Source: Mactra quadrangularis (lineage: Eukaryota; Mollusca; Bivalvia; Venerida; Mactridae). Taken from it: a stretch of DNA of 64,000 nucleotides. Where the stretch lies: assembly GCA_025267735.1 (NCBI GenBank), contig CM046301.1, forward strand, positions 66,731,872-66,795,871. Direction: 5' to 3'. Both the position numbers and the translations under genes were made by a program. Under the pieces are notes generated by a model, which had not been told where the DNA came from, did no database searches, and worked only from the letters and a program-made list of their open reading frames with translations. This document shows positions 1 to 15,200 of the stretch, one piece after another. Numbering within the stretch: position 1 is the stretch's first letter; every line of letters starts with the position of its first letter.

Positions 1-102
1 AAGATCAAATTTTATGTTCAAATAAAAGTTTCGCCAAAAGTAGCTACCATTGCGAGTACACTGGACAAAAAATTTGGCTCAATTTACCCCGCCTTCCCCT
101 AT

Positions 103-186
103 GTTCTATTTATAGATATATTATCCAATGAGGGTACTTTTTGTGTTCTATTTATAGATATATTATCCAACGAGGGTACATCAGAC
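103..186 (+). repeat. 42-bp tandem duplication of a 3' splice site
   Basis: Two copies of TTCTATTTATAGATATATTA plus the following CCAAnGAGGGTAC lie exactly 42 bp apart (from 103 and from 145). Each copy contains the acceptor and the first exon codons. Confidence 0.85.
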
Positions 187-286
187 AGAAGTATATCATT
201 TATTTCATTAAAACCAAGAATTACAGAGTTATTGTTTAAAGCTTTGATGAATGAAACTGATTCTACAAATACACAAATGTTACTGG
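158..286 (+). CDS. RALGAPB: RALGAPB exon 1 of window (internal exon)
   Basis: It encodes [19 protein letters not shown] and then [20 protein letters not shown]. The conserved TNTQMLLG ends at the donor GG|GTAAGT after base 286, phase 1. The acceptor is CTATTTATAG ending at 157. An identical acceptor sits 42 bp upstream (ending at 115) in a tandem duplication, so the exon may also begin at 116 and gain 14 residues in frame. The frame stays open to base 1, but the pyrimidine-rich upstream stretch looks intronic. Confidence 0.8.
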
Positions 287-3200
287 GTAAGTATTTGGAT
301 TGCCACAGTTAGTTGTCCTCAAATTTCAATTTTTATCTTGATTCACTTAAACTGTCTTCTTTGCCAATCTTTTGCCAAAATGCCCTGAGTTATCTGACAT
401 ATTTACAGTATATCAAAACTGTCTTATGTCCAGGTGTAAACATACTTTGATTTTGACATTAACAATATTTTAAAATTACCATCAATATGAATTCTGAATC
501 CCATGATATAATAACATGACATAGTAATCCATGGCAGAGCGCTAGTAAGGATAGCTGATATTTTAAATTTTGGTTTCATTGAAATTTTATGTTTCTAAAC
601 TGAATAGAAACTTCTTTAGTATGAGTCGTTTAATAAGCTCATAAAACAAGTGCTTTTCTGTTTCACAATATTGGCAACTTTACACCATTTCAATTTTAAT
701 TTAAAAACAATATATAATTTGACTATTAAGTTATATAAACAAATTTTATAGTACGTGTAATTCTATATTACTACAGGTGGTTTAATGTTACTGATACAAG
801 ATATGGCTTTAAATGAAGAAGCTGAACAAACAACTATACAACCAGGACATGATGATACAACTGATCATTATCCTCAGTCTGGTATACTTAACTTGTTTTC
901 ACAGGGTTTTATTTTTCTCTATATTTACAGTTCACTAAGATAGTGCAATTTCTGAACTTGGCAAATATATTGGATATCTGTATCAATATAGATTATACTT
1001 GTTATGATAGAACATACTTTTAGACAGGACATTTTCTGATTTTGGGGGATTTCCAAATTTTTACCGTACAGTGTGGTCCGGAGATTCACCTAGATCTGTA
1101 GAGAAAATAGTCTATATCCGGATTTCAAATATTTGGGTTTTCCCCTCCGGTACAAACAAACTTTCTACGTTACTATGAAAACATGTGTACAGAGAACAAT
1201 AGGATTTAATTCATAGTTTGTGCTATTTAGCAGTAATGTGTAGAAAACTTTGTTTGTACAGGCTGTGCAAGGACGGAAAAACCCATAAATTTGAATTCCG
1301 GATTAGGTCTATTAAGAGGTGTCAGTCTGCTGACAAACCAAGATCTCCGAGACTAGATATTGTTATGCATAGACCATTTTATTTATTCCTATCTGTCTAG
1401 AATTCTATTTAACATATTATATGTCTGTGTTTTTATGCCTCAACATTTACTTTGGTATATTATATTGTATGCCTGAAAGATAAAGTGAATCTAATAGATG
1501 TTATCATAATGAATAAACTTCATATACATTTACGATTAATGCTGAAAACGTGAGTAAGCCATGGCATAGTAGTTAGCATGTCTGTCTTCGAATCTGGAGA
1601 ATGCCGGTTCGAGCCTGGTCACAGTTGGTCATACCCTATACATGAGTCTGCCTCGTGGTAGGGTAAGTTAGTACTTGTGATAGAAAAGTGTCCAGGAAAC
1701 CTGTTGTAAGAAGAGCTGGCCGTCGTATATATGACCTAAATATGTGTTGAATACGACGTTAAACCTGATTAAAAAAAGAAAAAAGAAAATGTGTGTGATT
1801 ATTCATTTGCAAGTTGATTTTATTTCAACTTGCAAACATTTGGAAGTCCCATTTGTTGTTAGATTCCAGGCTGTCAACTAGTTCCTATATTCCTATATTA
1901 TTCCTATATTTTGGGTGCCATTCCTATAATTTCAAAAATGTCCTATATTTCCTATATTTATACTATATTTTGTCCATCATTCCAATATTTTTTTAAAACA
2001 TTTTAATTTGAACATGTTGAGTATGTTTATTGTATTTTATTATTTAATAATTGAGTAATTTTTCTTAAACTGCCTACAGTTGATTAATTTAAGTGCATAT
2101 GATTATTTCTTTTGGTAGGTGGCTGTCAGTTTTCACACTTATGTAACAATTTATCACATCACTTCGTAAATTGTCAAGAATTTAGAAAAGTTTTCCTTAG
2201 CAGGAAACTTTTCAATTATTTTTCCCAAAGAATTCTGTATAATGTAGTTGTATTTTTTACTGCGGCTTATCTATTGCACACTCTATGCAGCCTATAAAAT
2301 ACACTGCCAAATTATACCACATTTTGTTGACATGAAGTAATTATTGGTAGAATATATCATGTGTCTTACTGTTGTAAATTAGCAGTGCCTCTGGTAAAAC
2401 CGTAGAATGGGGAACATCTCAATTTGTAGAAATGCATCATTCCTCTGCTCATTCATTACTTTTTTCCATGGTCAGTGAAAGGAACCTATTTTCCAAAACT
2501 GGCAGGGCAAGAATTTTGATAATTTGTGTTAAAACTTTGTCTTGCAGACCTCTTAGATGACTATGAGTGTTCAAATAAATTAAGTCCAGGTTCAAAACTA
2601 GCTGTGTGTGGGCATGATTTTTTCCCTGTATGTATTATTGTACAATGTTTGTTATAGTATTCCTACAAGTATATTAAATCATTTTAAACCTCCTTTGACA
2701 CCATTAAGTCAAGAACATCCATACTTGGCAGCGTAAAAAGATTGTTCAAATTACTCTTTTCTTGCCAAAGGTGACCTATCCAGGGGTCTCATTTTTGTAT
2801 ATAATTATGTATAGAAATCTTGAAAATATTATCTGGTTAAATTATACATTGAAGTTTCATATTTGGCATGGACCATCTACAATGTTTAAAAAGTAAGATC
2901 AAAATTCACCTGACAGCAGGATTTACAAGTTTTACATTGAAACATTGAAAAAATAGAAATCATAAAATTAAAATATTCTTGTCTGAAACCATTCTGCCTA
3001 GTGCATGTAAATTTTCATGTAACATCATTTAGGGATGCTATACCCTACACAGATTTTTCAATCATGACCTACCTTGTGTCATTTTAAATTTTAATAGCAG
3101 TGTTTTTTTCACAATTTTGGGAATATGACCCATACCCCTAGAATTGGGAGTCTTATTGACATTTTGGTTCAAATTTGGAAAATACAATAATGAATGTCAA

Positions 3201-6200
3201 GCCAATTCAATAGCATTCAACAATAGCATACATAACAATATTATTAGTTTTTTTCTTCATTAAGTTTGTTTGCTAGAACTTTACAAAGCCAGATCTCTTG
3301 AACACATGTTCTTATAGCAATCAACACAAGCCTCAAGCTAGATTTCTGCTTGTATCAGATCAAATAGTGAATGAATTGATCTTTCTAAAGACAAGTTTTT
3401 AAACCCATATACCACAGTACATTCATTTACAGTTTATATGAAATGCAAAAACTGTTTGGGGGTCAACTTGTCATTAGTTGGTCAGTCTGTAGCTTTTACT
3501 TGTCTGCTCAATTTTTCAACACCTATTGTACAGATTGGATTCAGCTTCTCACATAGTCTGGGTATTAAGCAGGCATGTGCATATTCCATTTTGGTGACAG
3601 TCAATTGATTTTTGATAGATTTACAGTAAAACTCGGTTATAACATACTCGCTGGGCCAAAAAAAAAGGTATGTTATAACCAAGGTATGTTATATCCATAT
3701 AGCATACTAAGTATTTTACATACAAAATATGAAGAATGGGCCAGGAAAAATGGTATGTTGTAACCGAGTTTTACTGTATGTCCCTTCCTAATAAAAAATC
3801 TTGTCTGCTCATTTTCTCAGCACATATTGTACAGATTTGATTCAGACTTCTTTACAAAACCTGTTGGGAGGTATATCTTTACATCCAGAGATAGGCTAAG
3901 TTTATTTCAGTATAGTACATGTAATTTGAAATACTATACTGTTAACTATATTTTGTATCAGTTCAGCACTTATTTTGCAGTCTTTTAGCAGTGTCAGTCT
4001 TGGCATAGGAGCCTTACCATATTGGAATATCACTCAAAAGTTCCTATATTTTTACTCGGATATCTATAAAAGTTCCTATATTTTGAAAATAAAATTCCTA
4101 TATAAATTCCTATATTTTTATCAGTTGATGGTTGACAGCCTGAGATTCAAATCCTGGTGATGGTATTATCTTCTTTTAAAATATTTATGATTTATAGTTT
4201 ATATTTTGTATTATAATATTATATTATAGAAGTTAGCCAGACCAGTATTTTAAGTAATGGTTCTACAGATTCAAGTTATGCTGAGTCATCTTATCATAGA
4301 TTACATTCACAAGCTCATGATACTGGTAAGTATATACAACCTTAAAATCTCTGGCCCCTTACATCCCTGGGCTCATAAAATTCCTGGCTCTCTGAAATCC
4401 CTGGCCCATAAAATTCCTGGCCCCTAAAAGCCTTTGCCCTTAAAATCCCTGGCTCCTAAAATCTCTAGCCCCTAAAATCCCTGGCCCCTAATTTTTCTGT
4501 TCCCTTTAAATCCTGACCCCTAAAATTCCTAGCCCCTAAAATCCCTGGCAACTAAAGTTCCTAGCCCCTAAATACTTGCAGTATATATGATTTGTTTTTG
4601 AAACTTTTAGAGGGCACAGTATGTTATATAATCCGGGTTGGTGGCACAGTTGGGAGCGCGCCGGGATTTGGAATCTCGTGTCCAGAAGGGGGTATGGGTT
4701 TGAATCCCACCCAGAGAGGTTATACCCTTCCATGAAAATTTGACAATTATGTCAGTTTTCCTCAATTAATAAAATATATGGAGAAGTTCCCGGCCTTGTG
4801 AAAGGGTAAGTGAGTACTGGTTATAGAAAAGGGTCCAGAAAAGCTAAGTTAGGTGTGCTGGACACCGTAAAATGACCAAAATTGTGTTGACAGGGTGTTA
4901 AACCCGAATAAAAAAGATTTACTTTTTTTTTGAAATATAGAGTATTCAGAGCTAAGATATTTGTAAACATGTTTAATTTCTCAACATACATTTACCAATA
5001 CCATGAAGGTGAATACATGGACAGCATATGCGTTATATACAACTGCCCAGGACATAACGTCAAAATAGTCAAACTTCGACATCACATATATATGATACCT
5101 GGTTCACTAAATTTATTATAAAAGCAAAAGTACACATCCAATGCACAAATGTTTGATATCACTGAAAAGTAGAAAGTCTCAGCTTTCATATCATGTAAAA
5201 ATCTCAAAATCATCAAAAATGTCATTTAGAGCCATTTTCGCAAGACTGCGCTCATGTATATATTATATATTTACAGACACAGCATATGGATTGTTTGGTC
5301 ACGCTACATCTCTTGTATGTAACAGATTAATGGCTTCATGGAAAGGTGAACTTAGTACAGCATTGGCAGCCATGGAACTTTTATCTGGTTTAGCTAAAGT
5401 TAATATAAACCCACCAAACATGTTGATGTGTAAACGTACTGTTAAATGGATATGTGATTTTATTGTATTTCAATGTAGTCGCCCGGCTCCGAATCATTCT
5501 CGTGACCTACATTCAATGATCGTGGCAGCGTTTAAATGTCTGACGTTATGGTTGGTTGAACACAGTAGATTATTGTATGATAAAGAATGTCTACATAATG
5601 TTCTAGAAGTTGTAGAACTTGGTATATCTGGATCTAAATCACAGGTATGTATCCTTCATCATAATAACATTGATATATATAGTACGACAACAATACTCAG
5701 TCTCATACAGGTTTTCAGGGTCAGTGAAATCTTATGATTGTTTACTTGTCCGTTTTTGGCAGTTGGTAAAAGTTTGTATGAACATTATAGAATAAAATTA
5801 TTGAAAATCCACTTGTTCATACTTTCCTTGGGACAACGCGGACAATACAGACGTTTGATTTCACCGGCCCTGGTTTTGGTAAAGTTAATCGAACAGTCAG
5901 AGGAGCATACATCAACCCCTGATGGGATAATCTATGTTCATACTTACTACAGTACTTCTGTATTCCCTATCAATAAAAATAGATATCTGTATTTATTTAT
6001 AGTGATTATACCTGTATGAGACTTAAGATTGTTGTATCTCTAAACTTTATTTGTTTATTTGTTATTCTTCACCTTTTATTTTATATCATTTTAAACAAAT
6101 GATCATGATTTTTAGACAATTCACATAGATAAAAGTGTTTTTTGTTTATTTCACATACATTGTGTTTATGTGCATAAAATGAATCATAACTAAGATTTGC

Positions 6201-9200
6201 ATTATATATTTTAACCATACTATTCCATGATATAACTGTTGAAAATAAACATATGATAATTGATGTGTAAGTTTTAGCCTATAAGAATGATAAATAACAA
6301 TAAATGTTTAGTATTTATCATATTGCTTCATAAACAGAAATCTTATAGACTGCAGTCATAGGATCATATGACATCACATTAGGGGTCATGTTCAGATAAC
6401 CTTTGTGTTGATCAATCAATGGATATCTTTAGTCTAGAAGAAACACTGTTAAAAGGCTGGAAATTTCCTAAAAAGACTATATCTGGAATTCAAATATTTG
6501 GGTTTTCCCTCTGGTACAAACAAACTGTCACCATTACAATGAAAACATGTGTACAAAGAACTATAGGATTTAATCCATAGTTTGTGCTATTTAGCAATAA
6601 TGTAATGGACAGAAAAACCCATAAATATGAATTCCGGATTAGGTTTATTCTATCAGTAGATCAGGGTTTTCTTGCTAATATCACAGTGTGTGTTATTACC
6701 AGCCATGATTTGTGGATTTTTTAGTTGAATATTATAACAGTAAAGGTCATCTGAATGTGATTGGTAATTTGTTGAATGTAGAAATAAGAGAGTATACAAG
6801 CACAGATTGCTATTTTGATTTAACAACCCATATAGTTTCTACTAGGGATGAGACGATACGGTCATCACACAAATACGATACGTATCGATACAAAAGGAGA
6901 CAATATGATTATTTATGATTCTATGGGGGTAGTTATTGTAAAATTACAAACATTCATATTTATTATGTCATAATTGTTTTGATTTATTATCACGTTGTCC
7001 AAGGGTTGCGTTGTCTCTAACTGTTGGCTGAGTTGTCCAAACTTCAAGTTGAGACATACATGAGATGAGTTGTCTATGGGTTAAGTTGCACCAGACTTGT
7101 TTTACAAACTGCCATAGAGATTATATTTCCTGAACAAATACGACAAACTTGTCAATTATGGTAAACACAGTGAATTCCCCTGATTACGAATGTCAGGGTC
7201 GTATCGCGATATATTGTGCAGGGCCACGATACATATCGTGGCCAGACATATCAATATTGTATCGATATATTGCCATATCGTATCATCCCTAGTTTCTACA
7301 TATATTTGATATGACATACATATGCTTACATTATATTCTGTTTAGCATGATATGTTACAATAGAACAACCCCTCACATTATATTACATATAAATATTTTA
7401 GTTAAACCAGCAATTAGATCAGATACATATACCTTCACAAAGTTTATTTTTAACTATACAATGTTTATTCATTTATGCACTAGTAACTTTCACTTCTATT
7501 TCATTTCAATTTTTTAAAAGTTTATTTTATATCAGACATAGATCAGTTTACATATTACTGATACTTTATTTTAAAGGTTCTAGATCACAGATTTGGTCAA
7601 TTTTTTTTCCATATTTCCAAAATACCATTCAGTGTCTGTAATTAAGTAAAAAAATTAGTTCTTAATACAATGTATTTTAAGACAAACGGACCTATAGGTT
7701 GCAAGAATCATACAATAAAAGTTACGAAAATGCTCTAAGATTGTCTTTACCATGACATACTGGGTAGATATTTACTACATGAAACACTATCATTAAAATT
7801 TTGTAGTTGTATGTTTATTTGCACTAAAATTGTTATCATCAGAACACTACTTTCCTGCTTCCAAAAATGTTTACATACAATTTTGATAGTTTTAGAAAAA
7901 GTTGATATTTAAGTTGCAGTCTGTGAATAAGTACCTTGAAATATTGAAATCAGTTTTTGCTTCAATTGTCTCAGCAACAACAGTGTATATAGTCACTGTT
8001 ACATTATCTTCAGGTTCGCTACAAACAGTGGGTTTTGTTGACTTCTTGCACTTCCCATTAAAAAAAAAAGACAGGGTTCATTCATACTGGAAACATCATG
8101 GAAAATGAGCTTTTTATGGAAAAGTCATGGAGTTTTGACTTGGGGAAAATATGGAAAAGTCATGAAAATTAGAAAACATGCAAAAATTTTAATGTGTCCT
8201 GGAAAAATTATTTTATGTCTATTTTGATTTCAACTCATAAAAATAAATAAATGAAAAAAAAACATAAATTCAGACGTAAAGCACAACCTTAAATGTTGGG
8301 TACAAATTGCACATGAGTAAGAAAATGAGAATATTACAAATAATAATAAGTTAATAACCATCGGCTGCAGTATAAAGAAGAAATGTGAGTAATTAAAAAT
8401 ATAATTGTTCTCATTTTTGGTTTTGTATGTGTTTCTGTGGTATCATAGAAATCTGAGTGGGATCGTAGAAAAATCATGGAAAATTCATGGTACTCAGAAC
8501 CTTGAAAGAGTCAATAAGCGCATAAAACACTTGTTACTTTTCTTTTTCGGAAAACATACATTTAAGTCAGTGAAAAGTAAAACACGTCAGATTATCTCTA
8601 CTTGTCTTATATTTCTTCTATCATTTAGTTTTAAATCTTACCAGTTATTTTAATGTTTTTGTTTGTTTTGCAATATTGCATTGGTTTCAGAAGAAACACT
8701 CTGATACTGGCTCTGTGTCATTAAAATTGGGAAAAGATGAAAAATCTGTATATACCCAGGTATTATCATGTATCCCCATTTTGTTTTTTATACAAATTTA
8801 CTTCCATACTGTTTTTACTCTCTCTATAATAATGTCTCTATGTTTTATATTGGTGGGTCAGTACAAAACTAGGTTTTTGTGTCTTTTTTTTTGTTTTTTG
8901 TTTTTTGACGTCGTATTCAACACATATTTAGTTCATAAATATGATGGCCAGCTCTTCCTACTGAAGGTTTCCCGGACACTTTTCTATCACCAGTACTTAC
9001 TTACCCTACCACGAGGCCGACAACTGGTGTATAGGGTATGACCTACCTCGACTAGGCTCGAACCCACGATCTCAAGATTCAAAGTCAGACATGCTAACCA
9101 CTACACCACGGAAGCGGCTTTTATATCTTACTTAATTGAAGTTAGACTAGTTTTTCACTGAGCCATCAATGTACTTAGTCTATCATGTATATGCATCTAC

Positions 9201-12200
9201 TTGATATTTATAACATGTTCATCTATTGTAATTTTTGTACAAAATAAAGTCTCTTTTCATTTAGAGTTAATTATCATACAATATTCAATTCTGAGTCTAT
9301 GGTTACCTGCATGTTCTGGGCATGGTTGAATGGTAATGATGTAAGACTGGTAATCATTAGATAGTCATTTGGTGAACCTAGGTACAGTTGTTGTTGAGTT
9401 ATCTTCAAGACAAAATTTGTCTATATGATGTCCCTGCGACCTTGACCTTGGACCCTGGGGTCTCAAAATCAATGGGACACACCCTCTACCCAAGGGCTAT
9501 CCACACTTAAAATTTGGTGAACCTAGGTACATCATTTGTTGAGTTTTCATCAACGGACGGACAGACAAACAGATAACATTATAATGTAATAATTCCCATT
9601 TTTCAAACTGTTGTTTAAAATGATATTAAGTTTTCCGTCAGCTCTGAAAAAGTATTGTTCTTATCCTTTTAAAACCTGGATGTGTTCATGTATTTTATAT
9701 ATAAGTATATCATTAATAAGAAGTTAGTTATGTTCTTAGTTTGGTGTAAGTCAGAGAATGATAAAAATAAAAGGAGAATGTTTGTTGCATACAGTGTATA
9801 GCATACTTTGTTGCCTTATAATAATATTATATCTCTATATCAAAATAGGCATGCTGTGAATCAATTGATGATTTCAACCATTATTTAATTCCCAAACATT
9901 TTATGGTTTAAACGTTTAATTTATATCTTCATAGAGAAACCATGTTTGTTTATCTAAGATATTGTTTTTATTTTCCTACATCGTTAAGTTACAATGTTAC
10001 AATAGATGTACATTATAAACCTTGTTGTTTGTAGAACCTGGTATTTTAAATGTGTTTGTGTTTGTTATTGCACTTGGTATGTTCTGATTGCACGATGGTT
10101 GCTAGGGTTTGTTATTAGAATATGTCTGAATGTATCAATTATGTTTAAAGTCTTACACTTATATTCTTAAATTTGAAATTATTTTTTAGTGAGGCAAAAC
10201 TTTTATATATTTAGTCTTACGGAAATTGTCTTGAAAAAATGAATACAAAAATGATAAAAAAGTATATAAGATGTCAATTACAACCAACTTTGAAATATTC
10301 TTAGAAATTTCTTGGTTAAGTTTTTAGGTGCAACATTTTTCTTTGCAACTACTGAAGAGATTCACTTGAAACTTCACACATGTCTACGGGATTACTATTT
10401 GATGTTAAATACCAAATTACATAACTCTAGCCTGAATTTTGACTGGATTATGGTCCTCTAATACTTAGTATTTTTTGTTTATGTTATGGGAATGTTTTTT
10501 GGTGCAACAATTTATTTTTTAAACTCCTGTAGGGATTTACTTGAAACTTCACACATGTCAACGGGGTTAGGAATGAAGGTCAAATACCAAGTTGCATAAC
10601 TCTAGCATGAGTTTTGATTGGTTGTTGCTGTTGTTTAAACGAATACCCGGAATAGTCAAGCGCGCTGTCCGTGGACTGCTCTTGTTATTTCAACTTGTCA
10701 GCTCAGAAAAAAAGAATTTTATTTATTTTTATATATTTACTTATGGCTGTCTGTTTTTGAAAATATGATTTCTAAGCTCATTTGGTGAAATAAATATAGA
10801 TCTTATATACATTATACATCGAGGGTTGCCCGCATGACTGTAGTAACTTGCTTTTTAATGCAATGCACTTACTACGGTTTTGCAGGTAATCCTCGACATA
10901 TATTGTACAAAATATTGATCTTAATCCAAAATTGTCAAATTCCAAAATATGATTTTATATTGCATACTGTATCTGCTAGAATGTTATAAACATGACTTGT
11001 ATGACTTTGTTACTAGAAATCAATGGTAATCTGTTACGATCATTATTGAATGTTGCATTGTGGTAGATAGTTAGAAAATTCTGGATAGTTTGCTATTGTT
11101 GCTTCAATCTTATTTCCCAAACTTAGTGCAGCCAGTTGTGTAAGATGATAGCTATCTAGTACAATCTCCGTAAACAGATATCCTGTAGAGCGTTGTCGTA
11201 CAGGATCTGTAAGGTTCACATGGAGGGTCACATTGAGATGACTTTTATGTCAACCAATCAATGCGTAGCTTTCATCTAGACAAAACACTATTAATACCAT
11301 TTTAAATTTCGTAATTTCTATTTTTAGACTAAGGTTTGCAAGCTAATTTGGCAGCGGTATTATTCTCAGGCTGAGATTGAATGGCTTATTTCAAATTGAG
11401 TGATGTAGACGATGTAATCATGTTACTAATTATAAAGTTTTCGTCATAAATATTATACATTGTAATGAGAAAAGGTCACCTCAATGTGACCCTTGTAAGA
11501 AAACTGCCAGATCTAAATTAGCGAGTAGGCGAGCAGAAAATTTTAGATTTTTAGAAAGCCGGGCGGGTGTCCAGTGTCGTAAACAATTGAGTTACAGTTT
11601 TTCTTATCCATATATTTCTTCCATTTATTGTCCGATCTTGATGAATGTTCATACAATGATAACATACCATGTGATGAACAGAATTAGAAAGTAACCACAA
11701 TTCTACCTACCTTTATTATGGATAATTTCCCTTAATAATTTTTGCGTTAAAGTTTAATGTTTAATGTTGTTTCCACTTTACATTTCTTGTTTCCAGTTAA
11801 GAACAGAACCAACAAACACCGATTTAGCTGTGATTAGCCTCCTATGTATCACTTCTTACAAGCAAATCGTTGTTTGTTGGTTAGGTTCTTAACTGGAAAA
11901 AAACAAACAATTGATCTATCACTGATCCCCATGTGTAACCGGGCCCTAAATATTGTACATACATGTACCCTGATAGTATTACTGATAGTTCTGTCTTGAT
12001 GTAAAGTGCTTTCTATAGGTTCTTAAACATAGTCAAGTTTGAGAAAAAACAACTTTAAATGCTGCAAGTAATTTTCCTATAATTAAAACTTATTTATATA
12101 ACAAAGTTATAAAGTTGTCGTCAGTATTTTGTTAAATTTTACCAACTCTGTATTGATTATCTCCCTTGTTAACATTTTATGCATGATTGATTTATCATAA

Positions 12201-15200
12201 TGTTTATATTTCTAGTCTATATAGACTTGATTGATGTATATAAAATATAAAGGGGCATGTTCCACAAGGCGATCGCTAGCTATCGCTTTTTGAAAGCAAT
12301 TTTTTGTAGCACAAGAGGTCTATTGAATGGTTTACTTCAATCTAGCAAATCCAAGATGGCGACATTTTCAAACAAAAAGTTCGGAATTGTTACAAATGAA
12401 AAATATTTAAATTGATTATCCCCATGATTATTCTATTTTACCACTTTGACGGAATATATGCATTAAATAAAATATATATCAACATTCTTGAAAAAGAAAC
12501 ACGTTCCCACTGGGGGCAGCCATTTTGAAATAAGCAGGTGTGTTCCGAGTGATACGGTTAGCAAGAAAAAACTTGCAAAGTACTGCTAGCTAGGGATTCA
12601 ATTTGCTCGATCGTAGCAGACTGTTCAATAGGAAATCGCTATGTAGTGATACATAGGGCTCGCCTTGTAGAACGAGCCCACAATATCTTCTAATGTGTGT
12701 CACATAAGTTCATGTGATGTACAATGAGGTTATAACATCAACATTAAAAATCATCAGTTATCTGAGTAGCTTATTTTTTTCGATTGTCATGATGTGGTAA
12801 ATATACAGTGTTTGGACGTTGCTCACCATTTATTGACATCACACCTAATGCATAATCATGTTATGTGATTTCAACTTAAAATATATTTGAAAATTACGAC
12901 AGACAATGTGCTTTTTCATAAATTAGAGCCTGAGTTGTTCTCATATCTTTCTTGTTATTTTCATTTATAGCCATTTACTGAAACTTTTAGTCAACTTTTA
13001 TCTTCATTAATATTTTGTTTTTATTTTAATCTTTTCCATCGATTTCATTTTTTTATATTTCTCTTTTCAATATTTTTACATATAATCAGAATTTAACATT
13101 ATGTTAACTGAAATTGTCATGTTTCTGTGTAAATGTTCTTTGTTATATTGATACTTGATTTTATATGTAAAAGTTTATAAAAGTTTGTCAGTTCATATTA
13201 TGTCATAAAATACTATTGACTTTGTCTTCAGGTTTGTTACTCTTTATATATAATATAAGAATGTTCAATATAGCTTGTTCATTTTGACCTGAGGTGAATT
13301 GATACATACTTAAAAGTAAAAATAATTGCATTTTATAGTCTAAGTTTCATGCTTACACACCTTCACCCAATTCACAACTATTACCCCTGGTCATTGGGCT
13401 ACTGATATTTATCTATCAATCTCCCTGGGGAGTCATTTTACTCCGTTTATAAGTGCAGCCGACAAATTGGCGCAACAGAATTATACCACTCTTGCAGGTA
13501 CCCATTTACACCTGGATGGATTGAAGCAATCGCAGGTAAATTTCTTGCTGAAGGAAATTAGTAGTGCCGCTAGTGGGATGTGAACCCAGGACCTCTCGAT
13601 CCCTAAGTGCGCGACCCACCACTGCTCCTACTTAACTGGTTTAATGTATATAAGTGATATTTGAAATTGTATTTCCTGTCTCAGGTCAGTGTGAACATGC
13701 TATATTGGGCATACAATATCTTATATTGGCTAAATTTAGCTCGTAGTATATTGAAAAGATTCTTTTCATTAGCCGGATTTTTCAACGAAAAATTGGCGGG
13801 CAGTCGAGTGAGTGAGCATCTGGTGTCGTTAACAATTGCGTTAAAGTTTTTTTTTACCATATATTTCTGCCATTTATTGTCAGATCTTTATGAAACTTCA
13901 TACAATGATTACATACCATGTGAGAAACAGAAAAGATAGTAACCACATATCTACCTGCCTTTATTATGGATTATTTCCTTTTGTTTTTTTGCGTTAAAGT
14001 TTTTAAATCTGGCTTTAATGTGGTTTCCACATTACATTTTTGTTACTCATGTATGTTTACTGTATATTACAGAACAAAGCAAGTGATACACCAAAGTATA
14101 AAGGAGAGAAAGATTTAATGCCGGCATCAATGAGAGTGAAAGATGCTGCAGAGGCTGTGTTAACTTGTATAATAGATCAAGTGGTTAGTTACTTTACTGT
14201 ATTATTAATTTGTGCTGAGACTGCAAAAATAGCATAAAAACTATGTTATGGAAAAATAATTACGATAAGCATAGTTTTAAATGCTTCAGGATGTCAGATG
14301 CTGAAACTTATAATTGTGTTGCATTCATGCAATTTGTTTTCATTGTATCACAAACCATACTTAAATATATTAAAAATAATCATTCTACAAAAATAATCAT
14401 CAAAATTCAAGAATTGTAGTAATTTTCTCATGTCTCCAAACTTTTGGTGGGTACTGTATAATTGATGACTATTGACCTCTATGTTTTCAGGGAGCATTTC
14501 CTCCACCATGTGGTCCAGAGTCCTTGTTCTCTTTACTGGATGAGAAATCTTTATTAAAATATACTAAAGGTACCGGCCTACCAGAACATGGTTCACCTTT
14601 CAGATATTTTGTCTTAGATAATTCTATCATTATTGGTCTGCTAGAACAACCACTAGGAAACTATGAAGGTACGATCACTTATTATAATAATTACTTGAGA
14701 ATTTTTCTATTTTATAATAAACTTAAACTTCTTCATTTGATTAAACGCCTATATCTATATTACATATCCAATGGCATTGTGCAAAAAATTAATTATATTA
14801 ATAATAATTTAGTAACAACCCTTCATCATTAATATATACAATTTTCACAAAACAAAATAAAATGTATCTCACATAATGTTATTGTGTGTTTGTGCATTTT
14901 TTTCATTTATCAAGTTAATAGGGCATACATTAATCTCATAATAGAGACCTTTTACAGGCCCCCTACAAAATGTCTTTGAAATCATTCAGTTTTCTCATAA
15001 TTTGGATTTTACCTTGTATTTTCTTTCACCTATCAGTAAAACTAATAAAAAATCCCCAAATCATGAAATGTTCTATATGAAGTATGGCCCCTTGCTCCTC
15101 ACGGTCCTAAATACTGATAAAACTGGTTATAATTCTTAGTACAAAGATGTATCAATGAGTTTTTATGTAAAATTCACCATCTTTTGCTATTGTATGTTCA

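Noticed and set aside
1553..1640. Functional tRNA genes at the SINE heads (also 4634, 18012, 49296)
   Set aside because: Only A- and B-box similarity is present; acceptor stems and clover-leaf pairing are missing and SINE bodies follow.
2548..2632. Possible extra RALGAPB exon after CTTGCAG ([14 protein letters not shown] and onward)
   Set aside because: The phase would fit, but exons 2 and 3 already join in phase. No convincing donor closes it, and the peptide matches nothing I know in the family.
5141..5737. 198-codon open frame starting with ATG at 5141
   Set aside because: Its middle is RALGAPB exon 4; both ends are intron sequence read through the splice sites.
8050..8520. CATGGAAAA-rich stretch as a TIR element
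   Set aside because: The words GGTTC...CATGGAAAA face each other only loosely and no target duplication is visible.
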